Positions 1-6,893 of a DNA stretch of 16,175 nucleotides are shown here, piece after piece (positions within the stretch are counted from its first letter, which is position 1; every line of letters begins with the position of its first letter). The stretch spans positions 1-16,175 of the forward strand of contig CAZUGO010000052.1 of assembly GCA_964619935.1 (NCBI GenBank), in the 5' to 3' direction. The notes beneath the pieces were generated by a model that was not told the origin of the DNA, ran no database searches, and saw nothing but the letters and a program-made list of their open reading frames with translations. The translations under genes were made by a program, and so were the position numbers. This DNA comes from CAZUGO01 sp964619935 (GTDB taxonomy: Bacteria > Planctomycetota > Phycisphaerae > UBA1845 > CAIVHJ01).

Positions 1-3000
1 GTCCCCAGCCCCGCCGACCACGGCACCCCCAGCAGCGACGAGGCCTGCTTCCCTGCGGTCGGCTGCCGCCACGACCCCCATATTGATGACTGCGATGACG
101 GCGATGCCTGTTCGCTGGACAGTTGCGACCCGGCCGGCGGCAACTGCCAGCACTTCCCCCTCACCTGCGACGACGGCAACCCCTGCACCGATGACACCTG
201 CGATCCAGCGGTCGGCTGCCTGCACGAACCCAATGCCGAACCCTGCGATGACGGCGATGCCTGCACCATTGCTGACCACTGTGCCGGCGGATCATGCAGC
301 GGCATCAGCAATGACTGTAACGATGACCTGATCTGCACCACGGACAACTGCGATCCCGGCACCGGGGCCTGCCTGCACCAGGCCGTCGACTGCGACGATA
401 ACAACCCCTGCACCACCGACCTTTGCGATCCGGCGGCCGGTTGCGTGCACCCGCCGAACCGCAGCCCGTGCGATGACGGGGACAGTTGCACGCAGGACGA
501 CGTGTGTGCCGGCGGCGTCTGCAGCGGCAATTCCGTGGACTGTAACGATGGCGTCAACTGTACGGTGGACGGCTGTGTGAACGGCAATTGCCTGAACGTG
601 CCGAACGACGCCCTGTGTGCCAACGGGCAGTTCTGCGACGGCCAGGAGTTCTGCGATCCTGCAGGTGGCTGTACGCCCGGCATCGCCCCCTGCCCGGGAG
701 TGCCCTGTGACGAACCCAGCCGGACCTGCCAGCCCCCCGGCTGCGGCGCCAACGACCAGGACTGCTGTGCCGCCGGGCCCGATCCGGCCTGCCAGACTCT
801 CGATTGCTGCAACCTCGTGTGCACCATGATGCCGTCATGCTGCGAGGAACTCTGGAGCGGACTCTGCGTGAGCATGGCCCTAAGCCTCTGCGGCGATTTG
901 TGCAATCCGTCGGATTCCTGCAGCCCCGGCGCCGGCAACTGCTGCCAGAACAACGGCACACCCGGTTGCGACGATCTGGCCTGCTGCGACATGGTGTGTA
1001 CCCTCGACCCCTTCTGTTGCGACAACGCCTGGGATCAGATTTGCGCCGATTCCGCCTTCCTGCTGTGCCCTGGCTGCAGCAAGCTTCCCGGCGATGCCGA
1101 TTGCTGCATCGCACACGGCGGCTTGGGCTGCGCGGATCCCGAATGCGAAGCCTTGATCTGTGGCCAGGATCCGTTCTGCTGCGAGACCGCCTGGGACCAG
1201 ATCTGCGCCGACGCGGCGGTGATCCAATGCGACTCCTGCGGGGCCGGCGGTGGTGGTATCTGTCCATCCGGGGCAGCCGGTGACTGTTGTTCGGCGAACG
1301 GCTCGGCTGGCTGTGACGATCCGGCCTGCTGCGACGCCGTGTGTGCCGCGGATTCGTTTTGCTGCGCGATGCAGTGGGACGGCCTGTGCGCCGGGTTGGC
1401 GGGCGAATTGTGCGCGATCTGCTCGACCGCCTGCGAGGTGACCTGTCCGCCGGACGGCCTGGACGAAGGCGAGCCGTGCGGCCAGGACACCAATGGCGGC
1501 GGCTGCTCCTCGCCACCGCCCGCGGTCACGCCGGCCGCCTGCGGCGACACCCTCTGCGGCACGGCCTGGGCCGACGCCGGCACCCGCGACACCGATTGGT
1601 ATGCACTCGAGCATCCCGGCGGGACCGTCAGTGCCACGCTGACCTCGGCGTTCGACGGGGTGGCGCTCATCGTCGATGGTTTGGCCACCTGCACGCCAAC
1701 GGTCGTCGGCAGCGTGGGTTGTTCCTCAGGATGCCAGCCAATCGAAACGGCCGCCGCCGAATTGCCCGCGGGGGTGTACGCCGTATTCGTAGCCCCGGGC
1801 GATTGTACCGCTGGCGGGCTGTTCGACGGCCTGCCCTGCGGCAGCGGCAACAACAGCTACTCCGTCACAATCGACTGTTCCGGCGGCTGTTTGACTGATG
1901 ACGACTGTCCCGCAGGTGAGCGTTGCAGCGACGGCCTGTGCGCCCCGGCGCCGCCTGCCAACGATGCCTGTGCCGCCGCCGTGGCCTTGGCCGTACCCGC
2001 CGAGATCGACGGCAGCACCATGCAGGCGGCTCCGGACAACGTGCCGGGTGCCAGTTGTGGCACCGCAGTCAGCGCCCCGGGCGTGTGGTACTCGGTTATC
2101 GGCAACGGCACCACCCTGACCGCGTCGACCTGCAACCAAGCCGATTACGATACGAAGATCAGCGTGTTCTGCAACGGATGCGATCCAAGGGAAGTTGCCG
2201 GCAGCAACTGCTGCACGCCCAACGGCGGCCCCGGCTGCGATGATCCCAAGTGCGAAGCGGCCGTCTGTGCCGGCGACGCCTTCTGTTGCGACACCGACTG
2301 GGACGGCATCTGCGCGGACCAGGCGGTCGCGCTCTGCCCGGTGTGTTTGGCGTCCCCCGGAGGTGCGTTGACCTGCGTGGGCGGCCTGGACGACACCGTC
2401 GGCTGCGGCGGCTTCACCACCGAGTTCTCGTGGTGCGGCAACCCCGGCATTGAGTACCTCATCCTGGTACACGGCTTCGGGGACGCTCAGGGCAACTTCA
2501 CCCTGAGCGTGAGCACAGGGGCTCCGTGCAAGGCCGCGGACGGCTGCCTGACCGCTTGCGCGTCCGACGCCGACTGCCCGGCCGGCGCTTTCTGTGACGG
2601 CGATGCCTGTGCACCGCTGCCCGCCGGTGCCTGCTGCACCTGCGACGGCTCCGACAGCGCCTGCGCGATCTTGACCGCGCTGGACTGTGCGGCGGCCGGC
2701 GGCACTTACCTGGGCGACGACAGCGACTGCGCGGCGGCCGGCGAGCAGGTCACCATCGGCTCGAGTCCGAATGCGATGATCCCCGACAGTGATCCCGGCG
2801 GCGTCGGCGACACCGTCGCGATGGGCGTGTCCTTCGCGATCCAAGACCTGGACGTCGAGGTGAACATCAACCACACGTGGGTGGGTGACCTGTGCGTCAT
2901 GCTGTCGCACAACGGCGGCGCCCCCATCGAACTGCTCCGCCGCCCGGGCCTGGAGCCGGACACCTGTGAGCCGGGGGTCTGCTGCGGTTGCTCCGCCGAC

Positions 3001-3600
3001 AACTACTCGGGCACGGTCCTGGATGATGACCGCGCCACTGGGACCATCGAGGCATCGTGCACCGCGGGCAATACCGGGCGCTTCACGCCGAACCACCCGC
3101 TGTCGACCTTCGACGGCGAGGACTCGGCGGGTAACTGGACGCTGCAGGTCAGTGACGGCGCCGCCGACGATCTCGGGACCTTGATCAGTTGGGCGCTGAT
3201 CTTCACCCCGCCACCCGCCGGCAGCACGCCCTGCGCACAGCAGGTCCCCTGCCAGTGCGCCGGCGATGCCGATTGTGACCCCGGGCAGCGCTGCGTGGGC
3301 GGCCTGTGCCTCGAAACCGGTGCCTGCTGCTTGTGCCAGGGCTCGCGCTGCGCCGGCACGGTGGTCGCCACGTGCACTGAAGGACTGACCGCCGATCAGT
3401 GCGGCATACTGGGCGACTATCAGGGTGACGGCAGTGTGTGCCTGCCCGATGGCTGTGCCGGCAAGTGTCCGGAGTGCCACGACAATGCCGATTGTGCGGA
3501 CGGTATCTGCCTCGACGGCCGGTGCACGCGGCCGGATTCGGGCGACGATGATGACGACGGCGGCGACCTGCCGGGCGATGACGACGACGACAACGGCTGA
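1..3600 (+). CDS. Giant Cys-rich modular secreted protein with P domain, 5' partial
   Basis: The frame is open from base 1 to TGA at 3598-3600 (1199 residues seen), so the start and any signal peptide lie upstream; the first internal ATG is at 445. Domains in order, numbered from the window edge: about eight Cys/Asp-rich CDDG-x-x-CT units (residues 31-228); four CC...GCDD...FCC...WD-IC units (251-474); a pre-peptidase-like beta domain with the signature GTAWADAGTRDTDWY (about 491-628); a domain beginning NDACAAAV and ending in YLILVHGFGDAQGNF (654-839), interrupted by a fifth CC unit; CxxDxDCPxGxxC and GACC modules; a proprotein-convertase P domain (about 915-1070, with WVGDLCV, NHPLSTFDGE and GNWTLQVSD); more Cys modules; and a C-terminal acidic tail of Asp runs. 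No catalytic domain is visible, so the role is unknown. Heavy Cys and Asp content suggests an oxidised, Ca-binding extracellular protein. Unlike the next gene it has no dockerin-like tail. Confidence 0.9.
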   Translation, partial: VPSPADHGTPSSDEACFPAVGCRHDPHIDDCDDGDACSLDSCDPAGGNCQHFPLTCDDGNPCTDDTCDPAVGCLHEPNAEPCDDGDACTIADHCAGGSCSGISNDCNDDLICTTDNCDPGTGACLHQAVDCDDNNPCTTDLCDPAAGCVHPPNRSPCDDGDSCTQDDVCAGGVCSGNSVDCNDGVNCTVDGCVNGNCLNVPNDALCANGQFCDGQEFCDPAGGCTPGIAPCPGVPCDEPSRTCQPPGCGANDQDCCAAGPDPACQTLDCCNLVCTMMPSCCEELWSGLCVSMALSLCGDLCNPSDSCSPGAGNCCQNNGTPGCDDLACCDMVCTLDPFCCDNAWDQICADSAFLLCPGCSKLPGDADCCIAHGGLGCADPECEALICGQDPFCCETAWDQICADAAVIQCDSCGAGGGGICPSGAAGDCCSANGSAGCDDPACCDAVCAADSFCCAMQWDGLCAGLAGELCAICSTACEVTCPPDGLDEGEPCGQDTNGGGCSSPPPAVTPAACGDTLCGTAWADAGTRDTDWYALEHPGGTVSATLTSAFDGVALIVDGLATCTPTVVGSVGCSSGCQPIETAAAELPAGVYAVFVAPGDCTAGGLFDGLPCGSGNNSYSVTIDCSGGCLTDDDCPAGERCSDGLCAPAPPANDACAAAVALAVPAEIDGSTMQAAPDNVPGASCGTAVSAPGVWYSVIGNGTTLTASTCNQADYDTKISVFCNGCDPREVAGSNCCTPNGGPGCDDPKCEAAVCAGDAFCCDTDWDGICADQAVALCPVCLASPGGALTCVGGLDDTVGCGGFTTEFSWCGNPGIEYLILVHGFGDAQGNFTLSVSTGAPCKAADGCLTACASDADCPAGAFCDGDACAPLPAGACCTCDGSDSACAILTALDCAAAGGTYLGDDSDCAAAGEQVTIGSSPNAMIPDSDPGGVGDTVAMGVSFAIQDLDVEVNINHTWVGDLCVMLSHNGGAPIELLRRPGLEPDTCEPGVCCGCSADNYSGTVLDDDRATGTIEASCTAGNTGRFTPNHPLSTFDGEDSAGNWTLQVSDGAADDLGTLISWALIFTPPPAGSTPCAQQVPCQCAGDADCDPGQRCVGGLCLETGACCLCQGSRCAGTVVATCTEGLTADQCGILGDYQGDGSVCLPDGCAGKCPECHDNADCADGICLDGRCTRPDSGDDDDDGGDLPGDDDDDNG
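91..684 (+). repeat. Tandem Cys/Asp-rich CDDG-CT coding repeats (about 8 units)
   Basis: Units of about 20-26 codons begin CDDGDACS, CDDGNPCT, CDDGDACT, CNDDLICT, CDDNNPCT, CDDGDSCT and CNDGVNCT, followed by a more diverged unit containing CDGQEFCDPAGGC. Most end in DPAxGCxH or CAGGxCSG. This repeat style is familiar from surface proteins of Planctomycetota and myxobacteria. The array probably continues upstream of the window. Confidence 0.8.
751..1422 (+). repeat. Four tandem CC-GCDD-FCC-WD-IC coding repeats
   Basis: Units at about 751-903, 934-1077, 1099-1239 and 1279-1422 each encode a 47-51 residue Cys module of the form CC-x(n)-GC-D-x-x-C-x-x-x-[IV]C-x(4)-FCC-x-x-x-WD-x-[IL]C-A, ending in LC-x-x-C. 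The first unit is the most diverged (PSCCEELWSGLC). A fifth copy lies far downstream at 2200-2346 inside another domain. Family function is unknown to me; the conserved Cys spacing suggests disulfide-stabilised modules. Confidence 0.85.
2200..2346 (+). repeat. Displaced fifth CC repeat unit inside another domain
   Basis: This encodes SNCCTPNGGPGCDDPKC... through DAFCCDTDWDGICADQA to LCPVC, the same module as the tandem array at 751-1422. It sits between the strand ending KISVFC (to 2172) and the strand beginning LTCVGG (from 2368), which I read as two halves of one beta domain. Confidence 0.75.
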
Positions 3601-3912
3601 GCCCACCACCGGCGGCTCGGCACGCCAGGCGGTTGGGCCGGCGATTGCACACATCATGAATGAGGTGCCGGCGGGGCTCGGCCCCAAAGGCCGCTGCGTC
3701 CGGCACAATCGGATCGTCAGCGGATGCGATCGGGGCGGATCTGTCGACCGCCCTGATCCGACACCGCCGTGGGGAGGGGAGACACAAGATCCCCCCTTGC
3801 GTTTGGGCTGGAAATTGTGACCCGAGGTCGCGGCGCTGGCATGGCGGTGGCATTCGCCGCTATGATGGAACGGTCTTCATGTCAGCCGAATGCCAGAATG
3901 GAGGATTTGCCC
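3601..3912. other. Intergenic gap without a supported gene
   Basis: This gap of about 310 bases separates the Cys-rich mosaic gene from the propeller gene. I see no recognisable protein, tRNA or convincing terminator. Short GC-rich inverted repeats exist, for example GGGGC-TCG-GCCCC near 3672-3686, but no T-run follows. The translated upstream extension of the next gene (from 3769) lies here and does not look like protein of that family. A promoter for the propeller gene is expected here but I cannot place it. Confidence 0.6.
3900..3904 (+). promoter_or_regulatory. Ribosome binding site that sets the propeller-gene start
   Basis: GGAGG lies 8 bases before GTG 3913 and 11 bases before ATG 3916. 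It decides the start against the in-frame ATG codons further upstream (3769, 3898), because a hydrophobic signal peptide begins right here. Confidence 0.6.
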
Positions 3913-3915
3913 GTG

Positions 3916-6708
3916 ATGACGCGCATGATCACCTGCCTGCTATTGGGATCGGCCTGTGCCTCGGTCTGGGCTGCCGGGTCTGCACCGGCCGCTCGGCCGC
4001 AGGAGCGCCGGGTCACTGGAAGCCAGTGGACCATCGTTGCCACCTATCAGATTCCCGAAGGGGCTTCCGGCCTGGCCTTCGACGGCAGCGACTTGTATTG
4101 TGGGATCTACGGCTCCAACGGCAGCGAGGTGTACCGCATCGATCGCGACACCGGAGCATACGTGTTGGAGTTCATCGGCCCGCAGGAAGACGCCTACGGG
4201 CTGACTTTCGACGGGACGTACCTGTGGACCACCGACCATCCCGGCAGCTCGTCCACCCCAGCGGTTGCCATGCAGCTCGATTGGAACGGCGGACTGCTGG
4301 ATCAGGTGGACCTGCCGGCCCACTACGTGTCCGGCATCGCCTACGACGCGGGTGACTTCTGGATAGCGCAATACTACCCCGACCCCGCCCAGCTCTACCA
4401 AGTCAACGGCGCCGGTGACGTGCTCGAGCAGTTCGGGGCACCCGACAACCAGCCCTGGGATCTGTGCATTGTCGATGACGCCATCTGGATGGCCGATTAC
4501 TGGGGCGACGCCTTGTACAAGATCGATCGAGCGTCCGGCGCCCTGCTGGAATCTCATCCTTCGCAGGGTGTCGATCCGGCCGGCGTGGTCTGGGACGGCG
4601 CGTTCCTGTGGTACTGTGACAACGGCTCAAACTTCGGCCAGGATGCCCTCTACAAGATCGATCTCGCCGGGGGCGGCACACCGGCCATCAGCATTCCGGT
4701 CGCCGACCACAATTTCGGCAACACCACGATCGGCACCATGAATACGTGGAACATGGCCATTTCGAACACCGGTGACGCCGACCTGGTGATCGCCGGGGTC
4801 AGCTTCGCTCCCCCCGGCGCGCTGGCGACCACGGCCGTCTTTCCCATGACCCTCCCGGCGGGCCAGGGCGACACGCTGCCGGTGGTTTATTCGCCCGGCG
4901 GTTTCGGAGCACTCAGCGCCGTGGCGACCGTGGCATCCAATGATCCGGTTACCCGGGACGCCGAGGTCAGCCTCAGCGGATCGGCGGTTTATGCGGGCCC
5001 GCACATTGCCGTGACGGCCGCCGCCCACAACTACGGCGCCGTGCGGCTGAATGCCACGACGCGCTGGTTCCTGGAGGTGCAGAACCAGGGTGATTCCGCT
5101 TTGACGCTGACCGCGGCACCGATCGATGATGCCCACTTCTACCTGGATGCCGGCGTGACCTTGCCGCTGGCGCTCGACACCCTGGAGACGGCCAACCTCG
5201 GCGTGTGGTTCAGTCCGGATGCGGCCGCGGGTTTCGCCGGTACGTTGACGGTCGCGAGCAGCGATCCGGGGCAAAGCAATCTGAACGTGGCGCTCAGTGG
5301 CTCCGGTGTCGATGCCGATTATCCCTTGGGCACCTCCCTATGGTCCTACACCGTCACCGGCGGCTTCGATAACAGCCCCAAGGCCATCGTCTGGATACCC
5401 GACGTCAGCGGCGACGGCGCCGCCGACGTCGTGGTGGCTTCCGAGGATGACTTCGTCCGCTGCCTCAACGGCAATTCCCACGGAATCGCCGACGTGCTGT
5501 GGGCCCATGAGATCCCCGCCGGCTCGGTTTACAGCCAGAACGGCCTGCAGATCCGCGAGGACATCGACGGCGACGAGGTGCCCGACGTGATCGTGGGCGC
5601 CGCCTGGGGTGGTCGTCTGATCCGGGCGCTGTCCGGAAAGACCGGCAGCACCTTGTGGACCCACGACACCGATGAGTATGGTGACGGCGGGTGGGTCTAC
5701 CAGGTGGACAGCAGCCAGGACTACAACGGCGACGACCTGCCCGACGTCTTGGCGAGCACCGGCGACGACGCCAACGACACCGGCCCGAAGCGGGTCTACT
5801 GCCTCGACGCCCTCTCGGGCACGTCCATCTGGGAGCGGCCCGTGGGCGGTCCGGTGTTTGGCGTCATCGGGGTGGCCGACTTTACCGGCGACGGCGTCCC
5901 CGATGCCGTTGCCGGCGCGGCCAATGGCGATGAGACGCAGGGCCGGATCTACGGCATTGACGGCGCGGACGGCACCCTGGAATGGACTTACATTCCCGGA
6001 TCCGCCACCAGCGTCTGGGGCCTGGCCCAGATCCACGACATCAACAGCGACGGCATTCCGGACATCGCCGCGGTGGACTTCAGCGGAACCATTCACGGAC
6101 TCGATGCGGTCAGCGGCGGCGCCGAATATGCCCTGAATGGCTTCGGTACGTCGACCCGCCTGGAATTGCTGGATGACGTCACCGGAGACGGCCATCCGGA
6201 GGCGGTCCCGGCCCATTTCTCCACCTTTGCCGGAGCGGTTGACACCCGCACCGGACACCTGGTCTGGAGCACGCCGCTGGCGGACAAGCCCGCCTCGGTG
6301 GCTCGGATTCCCGACATCAATGGTGACGGCCTCAACGACGTGGCGGTGGGGACACTGTTCAACAACAACCTGGTCTATTTCCTCGACGGCGTCAGCGGCG
6401 CGATCCTGGACTCGCTGAACTACGGCACACCGGTCGATGCCATCGGGGTCCTCCCCGATGTCGTCGGCGACGGCTCCTGGGAAGCCATCGCCGGCGGCCG
6501 CAACGGACTGGTGACCTGCCTGTCCGGCGGGCTGGATGCCGCCGGTAACCCAGCCGACCTCAACGACGATCGTGTGGTCAATGCCGCCGACCTGGCGTTA
6601 CTGCTGGGCGCCTGGGGGCCCAACCCCGGAAACCCCGCCGACCTCAACGGGGATGGCGTGGTCAATGCCGCCGATCTCGCCATCCTGCTGGGCGCCTGGA
6701 GCGCCTGA
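3916..6708 (+). CDS. Secreted double beta-propeller protein with ASH domains and dockerin-like tail
   Basis: Translation from ATG 3916 gives 930 residues; GTG 3913 would add one. It opens with a signal peptide (MTRMITCLLLGSACASVWAAG). Residues about 37-250 form a first propeller of NHL/PQQ-like blades (GLAFDGSDLYC, GLTFDGTYLWTT, VSGIAYDAGDFW, GVVWDGAFLWYC). Two ASH/choice-of-anchor-D-like Ig domains follow at about 256-358 and 361-470 (VADHNFGNTTIG; AAHNYGAVRLNATTRW). A second propeller at about 476-870 carries eight Asp-rich FG-GAP/VCBS-type motifs (DVSGDGAAD, DIDGDEVPD, DYNGDDLPD, DFTGDGVPD, DINSDGIPD, DVTGDGHPE, DINGDGLND, DVVGDGSWE), probably Ca-binding. Residues 878-930 are a duplicated dockerin-like unit. 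No catalytic residues are evident. A binding or structural surface protein is the likely role; the ligand is unknown. Confidence 0.9.
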   Translation: MTRMITCLLLGSACASVWAAGSAPAARPQERRVTGSQWTIVATYQIPEGASGLAFDGSDLYCGIYGSNGSEVYRIDRDTGAYVLEFIGPQEDAYGLTFDGTYLWTTDHPGSSSTPAVAMQLDWNGGLLDQVDLPAHYVSGIAYDAGDFWIAQYYPDPAQLYQVNGAGDVLEQFGAPDNQPWDLCIVDDAIWMADYWGDALYKIDRASGALLESHPSQGVDPAGVVWDGAFLWYCDNGSNFGQDALYKIDLAGGGTPAISIPVADHNFGNTTIGTMNTWNMAISNTGDADLVIAGVSFAPPGALATTAVFPMTLPAGQGDTLPVVYSPGGFGALSAVATVASNDPVTRDAEVSLSGSAVYAGPHIAVTAAAHNYGAVRLNATTRWFLEVQNQGDSALTLTAAPIDDAHFYLDAGVTLPLALDTLETANLGVWFSPDAAAGFAGTLTVASSDPGQSNLNVALSGSGVDADYPLGTSLWSYTVTGGFDNSPKAIVWIPDVSGDGAADVVVASEDDFVRCLNGNSHGIADVLWAHEIPAGSVYSQNGLQIREDIDGDEVPDVIVGAAWGGRLIRALSGKTGSTLWTHDTDEYGDGGWVYQVDSSQDYNGDDLPDVLASTGDDANDTGPKRVYCLDALSGTSIWERPVGGPVFGVIGVADFTGDGVPDAVAGAANGDETQGRIYGIDGADGTLEWTYIPGSATSVWGLAQIHDINSDGIPDIAAVDFSGTIHGLDAVSGGAEYALNGFGTSTRLELLDDVTGDGHPEAVPAHFSTFAGAVDTRTGHLVWSTPLADKPASVARIPDINGDGLNDVAVGTLFNNNLVYFLDGVSGAILDSLNYGTPVDAIGVLPDVVGDGSWEAIAGGRNGLVTCLSGGLDAAGNPADLNDDRVVNAADLALLLGAWGPNPGNPADLNGDGVVNAADLAILLGAWSA
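6547..6705 (+). repeat. 84-bp direct duplication encoding the dockerin-like tail
   Basis: Two units start at 6547 and 6631, 84 bases (28 codons) apart, encoding NPADLNDDRVVNAADLALLL and NPADLNGDGVVNAADLAILL, each followed by GAW. They are nearly identical at the DNA level, so the duplication is recent or kept homogeneous. The DxNxDGxVNxxD pattern matches the Ca-binding loops of type I dockerins. In Planctomycetota such tails occur on many secreted proteins, where an anchoring or sorting role is suspected rather than proven. Confidence 0.8.
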
Positions 6709-6834
6709 GCACCACAAATGCGCGGCCCTCGGCCCCCGTGATCTGGCATGGGGTCCGCCGCCTCAGCTGCAGCGCGCCGCTGGTCCAGACCCCAGGCCGC
6801 TTGAGTTGCCGGTCTCATTGAGTACCATGTTCTG

Positions 6835-6853
6835 TGATCGGACCTTCCGATCA
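6835..6853. promoter_or_regulatory. 8-bp perfect inverted repeat upstream of the SBP56 gene
   Basis: TGATCGGA-CCT-TCCGATCA is perfectly symmetric around a 3-base centre and ends 40 bases before the ATG at 6894. It could be a dimeric repressor or activator operator or a small 5'-leader hairpin. A weak promoter-like pair, TTGAGT (6801) and TACCAT (6823), lies just upstream, so the palindrome would fall near or after a transcription start. The repeat is visible; its role is inferred. Confidence 0.4.
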
Positions 6854-6893
6854 TCGTTCGCGCGGGACGAAGTCGACAGTTGGAGTTTGCATC

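Noticed and set aside
1726..3708. 660-residue minus-strand frame opposite the Cys-rich gene
   Set aside because: It is a GC-rich antisense shadow. The plus-strand frame has repeated domains with conserved Cys spacing and a P domain.
3771..3799. GGGGA...TCCCC hairpin in the gap before the propeller gene as a terminator
   Set aside because: The stem is short with a long loop and no T-run follows on either strand.
3769..3915. N-terminal extension of the propeller protein from the ATG at 3769
   Set aside because: The extension is unlike the family, and a ribosome site plus a signal peptide begin at 3900-3916.
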